From positions 1 through 12,673 of the forward strand of contig JBKHDT010000068.1 of NCBI GenBank assembly GCA_046541195.1: a stretch of DNA of 12,673 bases, read 5' to 3'. Positions within the stretch are counted from its first letter, which is position 1. The number at the start of each line of letters is the position of its first letter. A program made the translations under genes and the position numbers. Under the pieces are notes generated by a model. The model did not search any database and was not told the DNA's origin. It saw nothing but the letters and a program-made list of their open reading frames with translations. Positions 1 through 10,788 of the stretch are shown piece after piece. Source of the stretch: JBKHDT01 sp046541195. Lineage in GTDB: Bacteria > Pseudomonadota > Gammaproteobacteria > Halothiobacillales > Halothiobacillaceae.

Positions 1-593
1 ATGACCTTTCCACCAACCACCAGCGCGCGGATGTCCGCCCCGCTGGCTTCCTTGATGAACTCCTGCACGAGAATGTTGACGCCGGCGCCACGGAACGCCT
101 CGATCACCGACTTGGCCGAGCGGTTGGTGTCCGCCAGAACCACCCCGATGCCCTGGGTGCCCTCCAGCAGCTTGATGACCAGTGGCGCCTCGCCCGCGAG
201 ATTGAGCACTTCCTCGGTCTGGCGTGGATCGTGGGCAAAGGTGGTGACCGGCAGGCCGATCCCTTCGCGTGCGAGCAGCTGCATGGACCTGAGCTTGTCC
301 CGCGAACGCTCGATGGCCACCGACTCGTTGAGCGAGAACACGTCCATCATCTCGAACTGTCGCAACACCGCCAGGCCGTAGAAGGTGACCGAGGCCCCGA
401 TACGAGGAATCACGGCGTCGTAGTGCGGCAACCGTTCCCCGTTGTAGTAGATCTCCGGGCGCCGCGAGGCAATGTTCATGTAGCAGCGCAGCGTGTTGAC
501 AACATCCAGTGTATGGCCACGCGCCTGGGCGGCTTCCTTGAGCCGACGGTGCGAGTACAGGTCCGGGTTGCGGGCCAACATGGCAATTTTCAT
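1..593 (-). CDS. rimK: RimK, ribosomal protein S6 glutamate ligase (3' end cut by window)
   Basis: ATP-grasp ligase that adds glutamate residues to the C-terminus of ribosomal protein S6 (RpsF) in the cytoplasm. The visible 197 residues start MKIAMLARNPDLYSHRRLKE and contain the family landmarks CYMNI, HYDAVIPRIG, LRQFEMMDVFSLNESVA, RDKLRSMQLLAREGI and the glycine-rich nucleotide loop EGTQGIGVVLA, then VQEFIKEASGADIRALVVGG. These closely match what I know of E. coli RimK over the same stretch. The ATG at 593 is preceded by GGAG (601-604) with a 7-base spacer, which fixes the start. The C-terminal third or so, with most ATP-grasp metal ligands, lies beyond position 1. It follows the rimB-like protease by 90 bases, an arrangement known from rimABK operons. 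In Pseudomonas RimK is stimulated by c-di-GMP, which matters because a GGDEF-EAL gene lies just upstream. Confidence 0.96.
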   Translation of the reverse strand, partial: MKIAMLARNPDLYSHRRLKEAAQARGHTLDVVNTLRCYMNIASRRPEIYYNGERLPHYDAVIPRIGASVTFYGLAVLRQFEMMDVFSLNESVAIERSRDKLRSMQLLAREGIGLPVTTFAHDPRQTEEVLNLAGEAPLVIKLLEGTQGIGVVLADTNRSAKSVIEAFRGAGVNILVQEFIKEASGADIRALVVGGKV

Positions 594-600
594 GACAATT

Positions 601-604
601 CTCC
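601..604 (-). promoter_or_regulatory. Ribosome binding site of rimK
   Basis: GGAG on the minus strand, 7 bases before the rimK ATG at 593. It supports this start codon and independent translation initiation of rimK after the 90-base gap. Confidence 0.7.
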
Positions 605-622
605 GGTGCCTCAATCTGGAAG

Positions 623-641
623 CATGCGCAGGATGCGCGTG
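623..641 (-). other. Small hairpin between rimB and rimK
   Basis: An inverted repeat with a perfect five-base core (GCGCA, loop GGA, TGCGC on the plus strand, 626-638). On the minus transcript it extends by two more pairs beyond one A-C mismatch. No run of T follows, so it is not a standard intrinsic terminator. It could stabilise mRNA or tune the rimB to rimK ratio, or be chance in GC-rich DNA. Confidence 0.25.
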
Positions 642-683
642 GTGAAGGAAAATCAGGGGGTACCGCGACTTCGGCCGAGGCAA

Positions 684-1223
684 TCACGCGTCGTTGACGG
701 GCCCGTTCCTGCCGGGCGGGCGCAGTGCATCCGGCAAGACCGGTGCGCCCATGAGAAACGAACGGCCCGGATCGACGAGCAGGCGATGGCTGCGAATGGC
801 AGTGCGGCCGATGATCAGGTCGAAACCCATCTGGCTGCGATCTGCCAGAGAGATTTCGATTCCCCAGTGCCGATGCCCCATGACCAGCGTGGTGTGCACG
901 ATATCCCGTTCCTGGGGCACGCCGCTGGTATTCCTGATCGCCCGACGCTCGATCAGCGGCGCCTCGACCGACTGGTGATCGGATTCATGATACGGGGGTA
1001 CGAGAAACCGTACCCAGGGCCGGCCATCCCGCGTAAAGCGGACCACGGACTCGGCATGCAGCGCCGTGGTCCGCGCGCCGGTATCGATCTTTGCCTTGAT
1101 TCCGGCAATGCCCAGTTCCGGCAGCGCAACCCACTCCCGCCACCCGATGACTTTCCGGGATTCGGTATCTTGCCGTTTCAAGGGATCACTCCGAACAGTT
1201 GCATCGCGCCGATCGACGAGCAT
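684..1223 (-). CDS. rimB: RimB-like retropepsin-type protease (annotated elsewhere as ATP-dependent zinc protease, COG4067)
   Basis: Cytoplasmic protein of 179 residues from the ATG at 1223. It carries VIGWREWVALPELGI followed by KAKIDTGARTTALHA: the D-T-G-A motif (Asp47) is the retropepsin-like aspartyl catalytic motif, and LIIGRTAI near residue 135 is the hydrophobic-Gly element of the fold. This is the PF05618/COG4067 family, historically called ATP-dependent zinc protease. The Pseudomonas RimB protein, which trims polyglutamate from S6, is encoded next to rimK, and adjacency to rimK here supports the same role; the name rests on family and context. The start is uncertain: a TTG at 1181 has GGAG (1189-1192) 7 bases upstream and would give a 165-residue protein closer to where the conserved sequence begins. 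The gene begins 18 bases after the GGDEF-EAL gene stops, which suggests co-transcription. Confidence 0.88.
   Translation of the reverse strand: MLVDRRDATVRSDPLKRQDTESRKVIGWREWVALPELGIAGIKAKIDTGARTTALHAESVVRFTRDGRPWVRFLVPPYHESDHQSVEAPLIERRAIRNTSGVPQERDIVHTTLVMGHRHWGIEISLADRSQMGFDLIIGRTAIRSHRLLVDPGRSFLMGAPVLPDALRPPGRNGPVNDA
1189..1192 (-). promoter_or_regulatory. Candidate ribosome binding site for an alternative TTG start of rimB
   Basis: GGAG on the minus strand, 7 bases upstream of an in-frame TTG at 1181. The sequence before the ATG at 1223 has a weaker match (GGGTGA), so this site argues for the shorter protein. Conservation of the family begins shortly after the TTG. Confidence 0.45.
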
Positions 1224-1241
1224 TCAAGGTCACCCGGTCCA

Positions 1242-3776
1242 TCAGCCCGCTTCGCCGGCATCGTGAGCCTTGATGCCGACCCCGGTCATGACCGCAAATC
1301 GCTCCCGGGCCAGAAACGTCAGCGGATGCGGCGTCTGGCCGGGAGAAACCGACAGCCCGCCCAATTCCCCGACCAGCTGTTCGGTCAGCGACAGCAGCTG
1401 GGCCCGCAGGGCGTCCGATTCGGCCCCCGCGGGCAGGGAAACCAGGCGGTTGCCCACCTCGTGAATCCGCTCGTGTGTCGGCCGAATGGCCTCAAGCTCA
1501 CTGGAGAACGGATGCTGAGTTTCCATCCATTGCCCGAAGCGGCATTCTGAAGACGACATCGGCGGCAGCGCGGCACCCCGGTGGCAGACATGCCGGAGCA
1601 CCTGTTCCACCCAGTTCAGGTGTTCCACGGCCGCGAAGAGCAGCGGGATGTCCTCGCGCGGGACCCTGGGTTCGTTCTGCCAGCGCGGATCCGGCTGCCA
1701 GGCCGCAAGCCAGTCATCAATGCATTCCGCTTCCATCGGGTGCGCCACCGCAAAGCCCTGGACCAGGTCGCAGCCGAGCCGGGCAAGCATCTGTCCCTGC
1801 TCGATGGTGGCGACTCCCTTGGCGATCACCCGCTTGCGAAAGGCGAGCGCCAGCCCGAGAATCCCTTCGACGATCGCCATGTCGTCCGTGTCACTCAGGA
1901 CCTGGTTCACGAACCGCCGATCCATCTTCAGGGCGCTGATCGGCATGCTCCGCAGGTGTTGAAGCGAGCCGTTGCCGCTGCCGAAATCGTCCAGGCAGAA
2001 TTCCACACCCATCGATCGGCAGTCCCGCATCACCTGCGCCAGCCTTCCGGGCTCCTCCAGGGTCGAACACTCGGAGACTTCGAAGCAGACCGCGCGCGGC
2101 AGAATGTTCGGACATTGCCCGAGCACCTCGGCCAGCCAGGCGGCGAAGTCGGGGCGCTGGATGGTCGAGACGTTGATGTTGATGTTCATTGTCAGCGGGC
2201 GACCCTCGGCATGCCACTCGGCAAGCTGCGCAAGCGCATGCCTGATCACCCAGGCATCAAGCTGGATGACCAGCTCCCCGCCGTCAAGCCAGGGCAGGAA
2301 TTGTTCGGGCATCAGGTGGGCGCCTTCAGGCTGCGGCCAGCGAAGCAACGCCTCGACGCCCAGCAGTCGCCCCTCGCGGATGTTCACCACCGGCTGGTAG
2401 ACCAGTTGGAACTCGTCCCGCTCGATGGCCTCCGCAATGGCGCGTCGACGCGCGCCAAGCTTGCGCATCGCCACGTCCTGGGCCGAATCGAAGAACTGGT
2501 AGCGATTCTTCCCGGACTGCTTGGCCTCGTACATCGCCTGATCAGCCTGGCGCAGAAGCTGATCCCCGTCCAGGCGCTCCCTGCCCTCCTTCTGCGGGAA
2601 GAAGGTCACCCCGATGCTGGCGGACACGACCAGCCGGGAATCCCCATTGGGGACCGGCCGCGAAAGCTCGCCGAGCAGCCGCTGCAGCATGCCGTCAAGC
2701 TGGACACTCCCCTCCAGATCGACGATCACCGCCACAAATTCGTCCCCGCCCAGCCGGGCCACGGTGTCGGTCTCGCGCAGCACGGTCTGCATGCGCGAAG
2801 CCAGCGTCCGGAGCAACAGGTCGCCGGCCTCGTGTCCGAACTGGTCGTTCACCTCCTTGAAACCGTCCAGATCGATGTAGACGACCGCCAGCTCGTTGTC
2901 ATGACGGATCGCTCTTGCCATCGCCTGGGAGAGCCGGTCGGCAAACAGGACCCGATTGGGCAACTCGGTCAGCGAGTCAAAGTGCGCCAGCTGATGCAGG
3001 CGGTCCTGCTGCCGCTTCTGGTCGGTAATATCCGTGAACAGGGCCACGAAATGGGTGACGTCACCACTGCGCCCCCGCACAGCCGACACGGTCAGCAGTT
3101 CCGGGTAAAGCCGCCCGTCCTTGCGGCGGTTCCACAGTTCGCCCTCCCAGGACCCATCCCGCCACAGGCTGGTCCAGAGCTTCTGGTAGAACCCGTCGTC
3201 CTGCTGCCCGGACTTGAGCAGGCTGGGCTTGCGCCCGATGGCTTCCTCGCGGGTAAACCCGGTGATCCGGGAGAAGGCCTCGTTGACGTCGATGATGACC
3301 CCATCCGGCTGGGTGATGAAGATCCCCTCGCGCGCGTGGCTGAAAACGCTCGCGGCCAGCCGCGACTCGGACTCGCGCCGGTGACGAAGCATCGCGTAGC
3401 GGATGGCCTTGCGGATGGCCGCGCCGTCCGCCCCCTTTTGCAGGAAGTCCTCCGCCCCGGCATCAATGGCAGAACGAATGGCCCGCTCGTCTGTCTGCCC
3501 CGTGAGGACCACGATGGGCGCGTCCGGCAGCGACTCGCAGGCACGAATGACGGTTTCGACCCCCGTGGAATCCGGCAGGTTCAGGTCCAGAAGGATCACA
3601 TCCGGGGTCCAGCGCCGGTCGATCGCCAGCGCCTCGGCTTCCGCGAGCGAATCCACGGCCTCCACCTCGAACGCGTCTGCCGCCTTCTCGAGCAGTTGCC
3701 AGCGAATCAGCTGCGCATCACCCGGCTCGTCCTCGACGAGCAGGACCCGCGGTCGTCTTTCGGATTCCGGCATCAT
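1242..3776 (-). CDS. Response regulator with REC-PAS-GGDEF-EAL-CZB architecture (c-di-GMP signalling)
   Basis: Cytoplasmic 844-residue protein. Domains in order: REC (about 9-130; acidic pair E15/D16, phospho-acceptor D64, T92, K114); PAS (about 137-258, ending FTDITDQK); GGDEF (about 262-430) with an intact GGDEF at 343-347 and an inhibitory-site motif RETD at 334-337, exactly five residues before it; EAL (about 440-690) with E475, NVS, FEVSE, DDFG, LKMD and VQGF; and a C-terminal CZB-like zinc-binding domain (about 715-790) with H719-x-x-W, C745-x-F-G-x-W and H768-x-x-x-H772. The GGDEF half should make c-di-GMP. In the EAL half the catalytic Glu of the AEGVET motif is Lys653 and the following Glu is Ala656, so phosphodiesterase activity is doubtful. 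AAGGGA lies 7 bases before the ATG. It starts 39 bases after the REC-only gene and ends 18 bases before rimB. The REC domain implies phosphorylation by one of the upstream kinases. Confidence 0.93.
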   Translation of the reverse strand: MMPESERRPRVLLVEDEPGDAQLIRWQLLEKAADAFEVEAVDSLAEAEALAIDRRWTPDVILLDLNLPDSTGVETVIRACESLPDAPIVVLTGQTDERAIRSAIDAGAEDFLQKGADGAAIRKAIRYAMLRHRRESESRLAASVFSHAREGIFITQPDGVIIDVNEAFSRITGFTREEAIGRKPSLLKSGQQDDGFYQKLWTSLWRDGSWEGELWNRRKDGRLYPELLTVSAVRGRSGDVTHFVALFTDITDQKRQQDRLHQLAHFDSLTELPNRVLFADRLSQAMARAIRHDNELAVVYIDLDGFKEVNDQFGHEAGDLLLRTLASRMQTVLRETDTVARLGGDEFVAVIVDLEGSVQLDGMLQRLLGELSRPVPNGDSRLVVSASIGVTFFPQKEGRERLDGDQLLRQADQAMYEAKQSGKNRYQFFDSAQDVAMRKLGARRRAIAEAIERDEFQLVYQPVVNIREGRLLGVEALLRWPQPEGAHLMPEQFLPWLDGGELVIQLDAWVIRHALAQLAEWHAEGRPLTMNININVSTIQRPDFAAWLAEVLGQCPNILPRAVCFEVSECSTLEEPGRLAQVMRDCRSMGVEFCLDDFGSGNGSLQHLRSMPISALKMDRRFVNQVLSDTDDMAIVEGILGLALAFRKRVIAKGVATIEQGQMLARLGCDLVQGFAVAHPMEAECIDDWLAAWQPDPRWQNEPRVPREDIPLLFAAVEHLNWVEQVLRHVCHRGAALPPMSSSECRFGQWMETQHPFSSELEAIRPTHERIHEVGNRLVSLPAGAESDALRAQLLSLTEQLVGELGGLSVSPGQTPHPLTFLARERFAVMTGVGIKAHDAGEAG

Positions 3777-3815
3777 GCATCCATCCCTTTCGGGAAATAC
3801 GGGGTTTACGGGACG

Positions 3816-4277
3816 TTATCGACCGGTCCGCTCGATCGGCTCGGGCGGGCGCCTGACCAGCGTGATCCAGTAGTCGCCCAGGGCGCGAACCTGCTCGATG
3901 AAATCATTGACATCCAGCGGCTTGACAATGAACCCAGCCGCACCCAGGTCATAGGAGTCGAACACGTCGCTCTCGGCCTGCGATGTCGTGAGTACCACCA
4001 CGGGAATCGACCGCAGGTTGGGGTCCTTTTTGACCGCCTTGAGAAAGCCGCGCCCGTCCATGCGCGGCATGTTCAAGTCCACCAGGATCAGGTCCGGGCG
4101 GATGGCGTCTTCGTAACCGGCACGCCGGTTCAGGTAATCGAGCGCATCCGCGCCATCTTCCGTATGCTCAAGTCGAACCAGCAACCGGCTCTCGTCGAAT
4201 GCCATCCTGATCAGATGGGCGTCCGCCGGTTCATCCTCGATCAGAAGCACCGAGAAAACCGAATCATCCAGTGTCAT
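3816..4277 (-). CDS. Single-domain response regulator (CheY/Rcp1-like)
   Basis: A 153-residue stand-alone receiver domain with no output domain. It shows the acidic pair E14/D15 in LLIEDEPADA, phospho-acceptor D67 in LILVDLNMPRMDG, T97/T98 in VVLTTS and the conserved K119 in FIVKPLD. The sequence type, with a long loop before D67 (DYLNRRAGYEDAIRPD), resembles the Rcp1-like regulators that commonly pair with phytochrome-type or multi-PAS histidine kinases. The ATG overlaps the stop of the upstream histidine kinase (ATGA), so the two are probably translationally coupled. It likely acts as a phosphate shuttle or sink between the kinases and the REC domain of the next gene, or by protein contact. 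The role is inferred; the family is certain. Confidence 0.95.
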   Translation of the reverse strand: MTLDDSVFSVLLIEDEPADAHLIRMAFDESRLLVRLEHTEDGADALDYLNRRAGYEDAIRPDLILVDLNMPRMDGRGFLKAVKKDPNLRSIPVVVLTTSQAESDVFDSYDLGAAGFIVKPLDVNDFIEQVRALGDYWITLVRRPPEPIERTGR

Positions 4278-5619
4278 TTCTTCCGTGTTTCCTTGTCGGG
4301 TAGATCAAACATCACGCCGATACCTCCATCGATACCGTCGACAATGCGCAGGTTCCCGCCCAGCTGCCGGACCCAGCGATCCAGCACCGCCAGACCCAGG
4401 CCAGTGCCCTCCGGTGCGCGCGAGGCACGGATCGCCCGCACGAACAGGCCGAGGACCTGCTCGCGATCCTCGGGGGCGATGCCCGTGCCGTTGTCATAAA
4501 GCACCAGTTGCACGCGATTCTTGCGACGGCGGGCCACCAGGCGCAGCACGAGACTTCGATCCGGATGTCGGTAGGCCAGCGCATTGTCGATCAGAATACG
4601 CAACATCTCGACCAAATGCACTTGCGCCACGCCAACCTCCAGCTGCTCCTCGCTGGCCTGAAACAGCACGGAGGCCTGGGCGAACGCTTCCCGGTAATTC
4701 CTGCGCAGTTCGCCAACCACCTCGTCCAGGCGACACGAACCCCGTTTCTGCGCCATGAACGGGATGGCGAGATATCGCTGCGCATCACGCAGCAGACGGC
4801 TCAGAAGACTGGCCTGCTGCTCCATGAAATCCAGCGAACGGCGTCCGTCCGAGTCCGCGATCAAATCCTGCTGGCGACGCAGGCGCTGGGCAAAACTGAC
4901 CAGCCTGCGCACCGGTTCCTGAAAATGGTGCGCCATGACCTCCGAAAGCCGGGTCAACTCGCGGTTGCGCTCGTCCAGAGAATGCACCAGCGCCTGAAGG
5001 CGCCGCTTCAGGCGCCGCTGGCGCTGCAGCATCACGAGCATCACCACGATCACCAGACCCTGCAGGATCACGGCCACGAAGAACAGTACGCGCTCGTCAC
5101 GCTTGGCCTGTTCAAGCGCCTGCAGCTGGTTGTCCACCAGTTCCTCAAGCTGCTGCTGATACGGCTCGCGCACTGCATCGAGCTCTTCGCCGTCATCCGG
5201 CGGATAGACCATCGAGAGCAGCAGTGAACGTTCATCGACCTCGAAGGGCACGGAACGGACCCGGACGGTTACCCCCTCGCCCGAGGCGAGCCGGTGGCGG
5301 AACAGGAAGAAGTCGCGCTCGGCCAATGCCGCGGCCCGCCGTTCGGCAGCCACCTGCTCCGGACTGAGCATGTTGATCTGCTGGATGTTCATGCGCTCGA
5401 GCACCTTGAGCGGATATCCGTAGAACAGTGCCGCTGCCTCGTTTGCCGCCTCGATCCGACCGCTGATCGGCTCGATCAGCAGTGCGGGAACCGGCAGGGC
5501 AAAGAACAGCGGACCGGGATCGACAGCTGCCCGGGCGCCCGGCGCGGCCAGCACGATGCACAGCAGCCCGATGAGTCGCCACCGCGCAGGAACCCCGGCA
5601 GGCCGAACGCGCCGGCGGA

Positions 5620-5623
<4 letters not shown>
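4274..5623 (-). CDS. Membrane histidine kinase with periplasmic PAS domain and atypical H-box
   Basis: A 449-residue inner-membrane sensor. An N-terminal signal sequence (about 14-32, ending APGARA) is followed by a PAS-like domain (about 38-150; PALLIEPISGRIEAANEAAA) that should lie in the periplasm. Next come a charged, probably helical linker, one membrane segment (about 179-199), a second coiled stretch, a HisKA-like dimerisation domain and a HATPase_c domain with DNGTGI (from D377) and EGTGLGLAV. The H-box reads MAHHFQEPVRR: H232 aligns with the phospho-acceptor, but the acidic residue that normally follows is H233. That acidic residue acts in phosphotransfer in HisKA kinases, so activity may be reduced or altered. 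No receiver domain is fused. Both ends overlap their neighbours by four bases (ATGA), placing it in one coupled unit with the six-PAS kinase and the REC-only regulator. Confidence 0.92.
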
Positions 5624-9264
<3,641 letters not shown>

Positions 9265-9627
9265 CCGGTCTGCCAGGTCCCGTGCCGCCCACGCCGCTCG
9301 CCGGTCGCTGAAGCGAAATTTCAGGCCAATAGGACTTCACGGCGCGCAAGCTCCTCTGGGTAAATCACCGACCACCAACAGCACACAGGTCGCCCAGGCG
9401 CCACCGGCAACACTTTGCGCCGCAACGGTTCATGCACCTGCTGGGGGACCGCCGGGTCCGTGTGTTCCATCGATCCTTTGTCCCGGCCCGGTTCGGGCAC
9501 CCGCCCGGCTGGAACAGGCTGCGACCGACCGACCATCGGTGCACGATACCCATTCCCCTACTATTCATGCAACAAACATTCGCGGGACGATCAATACATT
9601 GGCGGATGCACGCCGACCGCAGGATAC
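9265..9627. other. Intergenic spacer, probable regulatory region of the signalling operon
   Basis: About 360 bases between the solute-binding protein gene and the six-PAS kinase gene with no recognisable coding sequence. Short open frames here show no domain or compositional support. The part nearest the binding-protein stop (about 9540-9600) is noticeably more AT-rich than its surroundings, as expected of a promoter. Visible structure: a GCCCG-GTT-CGGGC hairpin at 9486-9498 and a GACC tandem repeat near 9523-9534. No clear terminator with a T-run is seen on the minus strand. The operon promoter most likely lies here, but I cannot name its boxes with confidence. Confidence 0.5.
9486..9498. 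repeat. Short perfect inverted repeat (hairpin) in the spacer
   Basis: GCCCG, loop GTT, CGGGC on the plus strand. It lies about 130 bases past the binding-protein stop on the minus strand and has no following T-run, so it is at most a weak pause or 3'-end stabilising structure. Confidence 0.3.
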
Positions 9628-10755
9628 TCAGCGGGCGCGACCGCTTCGGGCATCACGCGCCGCGAGAAAGTCCAGCTCGCCGATGGCGGTCCAGCCGCGA
9701 AGCTGCTCGCGGTAGGCACCGAAGGCCTCGTAGACCCGACCGGCAAAGGCATCCCGCGCCGCCAGTTCGGCAAGCACCGATTCGGATGCCGCGCGGAGCG
9801 CCTCGACGATCTGTTCGGGGAACCGCCGAACCTCGACGCCATGGTCGTCGGCCAGCTGCCGCAGCGCGACCGCGTTGCGTGCGGTGTACTCGGCCAGGAT
9901 ACTGTCGTTGACCGCCATGCAGGACTGCACCACGACCTCCTGAAGGTCCTCGGGCAGGGCCTCGAACGCTTCTCGATTGAGAATCGCCTCCATCGTCGAG
10001 GCCGGTTCGTGCCAGCTCGGCCCGTAGTAATACGGTGCGCTCCGGTAGAAGCCGAAGGCCAGGTCGTTGTAAGGACCCACCCACTCGGCGGCATCAATGG
10101 TGCCGTCCGCCAGGGACTGGAACAGCTCGGAGCCGGGTATGTTGACCACGGTGGCGCCGAGCTTGCGCAATACCTCGCCCGCAATCCCCGGCAGCCGGAT
10201 CTTCAGGCCCTTGAAATCATCCAGCGACTCGATCGGCTTGCGAAACCAGCCGGACATCTGTGGGCCGGTATTGCCTGCCGGCAACGGCAACACGCCAAAG
10301 GGCTCGTAGAGTTCCCGCCACAGGTCGAGCCCCCCGCCGAAATACAGCCAGCTGTTCATCTCGTCGGCGGTGAAGCCGAAGGGAACCGCGGAAAAAAACG
10401 GCGCAGCTGGCATCTTGCCCTGCCAGTAGTAGGCGGCCGAATGCCCCATCTCTGCGGTGCCCGCCGCGACCGCATCGAATACTTCCAGCGCCGGCACGAC
10501 CTCGCCGGCCCCGTTGACCTCGACGGTCAGGCGGCCGCCTGAGAGCTTTCCAATCGTCTCGGCCAGCCGGTTCGCCCCGGTTCCGAGCCCGGGAAAGTTC
10601 CGGGGCCAGGCGGTGACCATCCGCCAGCGGATCGGTTTGCCCGCCGTGGTGGCAGGCACGCCGGCAGACTGCTTTTCCTCATCGGTACAGCCGGCCATCG
10701 TGCCCGCGGCCAGCGCACCAACCCCTGCACGAGTCAGAAAATCGCGTCGATTCAT
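9628..10755 (-). CDS. TRAP-family solute-binding protein (TakP/DctP type), predicted Tat-exported lipoprotein
   Basis: A 375-residue extracytoplasmic substrate-binding protein. The leader MNRRDFLTRAGVGALAAG has a twin-arginine motif (RRDFL) and ends in MAGC, a plausible lipobox with Cys23. The mature part shows TRAP landmarks: WPRNFPGLGTGANRLAE, GHSAAYYW, and DDFKGLKIRLPG, where R187 matches the conserved Arg that binds the substrate carboxylate, then LADGTIDAAEWVGP. These features resemble TakP-like binding proteins for 2-oxo acids or other monocarboxylates; the ligand is not determinable here. An in-frame TTG at 10761 is less likely than this ATG, because AAGGAG sits 6 bases before the ATG. 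No DctQ or DctM membrane subunits are present on either side, so the transporter must be encoded elsewhere or the protein has another role. It follows truD by 33 bases and may share its transcript. Confidence 0.92.
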   Translation of the reverse strand: MNRRDFLTRAGVGALAAGTMAGCTDEEKQSAGVPATTAGKPIRWRMVTAWPRNFPGLGTGANRLAETIGKLSGGRLTVEVNGAGEVVPALEVFDAVAAGTAEMGHSAAYYWQGKMPAAPFFSAVPFGFTADEMNSWLYFGGGLDLWRELYEPFGVLPLPAGNTGPQMSGWFRKPIESLDDFKGLKIRLPGIAGEVLRKLGATVVNIPGSELFQSLADGTIDAAEWVGPYNDLAFGFYRSAPYYYGPSWHEPASTMEAILNREAFEALPEDLQEVVVQSCMAVNDSILAEYTARNAVALRQLADDHGVEVRRFPEQIVEALRAASESVLAELAARDAFAGRVYEAFGAYREQLRGWTAIGELDFLAARDARSGRAR

Positions 10756-10761
10756 CCTCAA

Positions 10762-10767
10762 CTCCTT
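10762..10767 (-). promoter_or_regulatory. Strong ribosome binding site of the TRAP binding-protein gene
   Basis: AAGGAG on the minus strand inside an A-rich run, 6 bases before the ATG at 10755. It overlaps the region just before an alternative TTG at 10761 with no spacer, which rules out that TTG as the start. The A-rich leader suggests efficient initiation. Confidence 0.8.
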
Positions 10768-10788
10768 TTTTTTGTCACATCGCTCGAA

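Noticed and set aside
671..678. Palindrome TCGGCCGA between rimB and rimK as an operator
   Set aside because: Eight-base GC palindromes are common at this base composition, and it overlaps or abuts the 3' region of rimB without any second copy.
231..1550. Long plus-strand open frame of 439 codons opposite rimK, rimB and the GGDEF-EAL gene
   Set aside because: It spans three real minus-strand genes, has no recognisable domain, and is Pro/Arg/Gly/His-rich as expected of an antisense frame in GC-rich DNA.
1581..4499. Plus-strand open frame of 972 codons
   Set aside because: It runs across the GGDEF-EAL gene, the REC gene and part of a kinase gene, all with clear motifs on the other strand; its translation has no domain signature.
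9486..9498. GCCCG/CGGGC hairpin as terminator of the binding-protein gene
   Set aside because: Only five base pairs, no T-run after it on the minus strand, and far from the stop codon.
9321..9568. Two short minus-strand open frames (67 and 71 codons) in the spacer
   Set aside because: No family resemblance, no good ribosome site, Arg/Pro-rich composition typical of chance frames, and they overlap each other in different frames.
9545..9573. Sigma-70-like pair on the minus strand, TTGCAT and TATCGT with an 18-base spacer
   Set aside because: Only three of six and four of six matches to consensus; such pairs occur often by chance, so I do not list it as a promoter.
10766..10773. Run of eight T on the plus strand as an intrinsic terminator
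   Set aside because: No gene on the plus strand ends before it and no GC hairpin precedes it; on the minus strand it is an A-rich leader ahead of the ribosome site.
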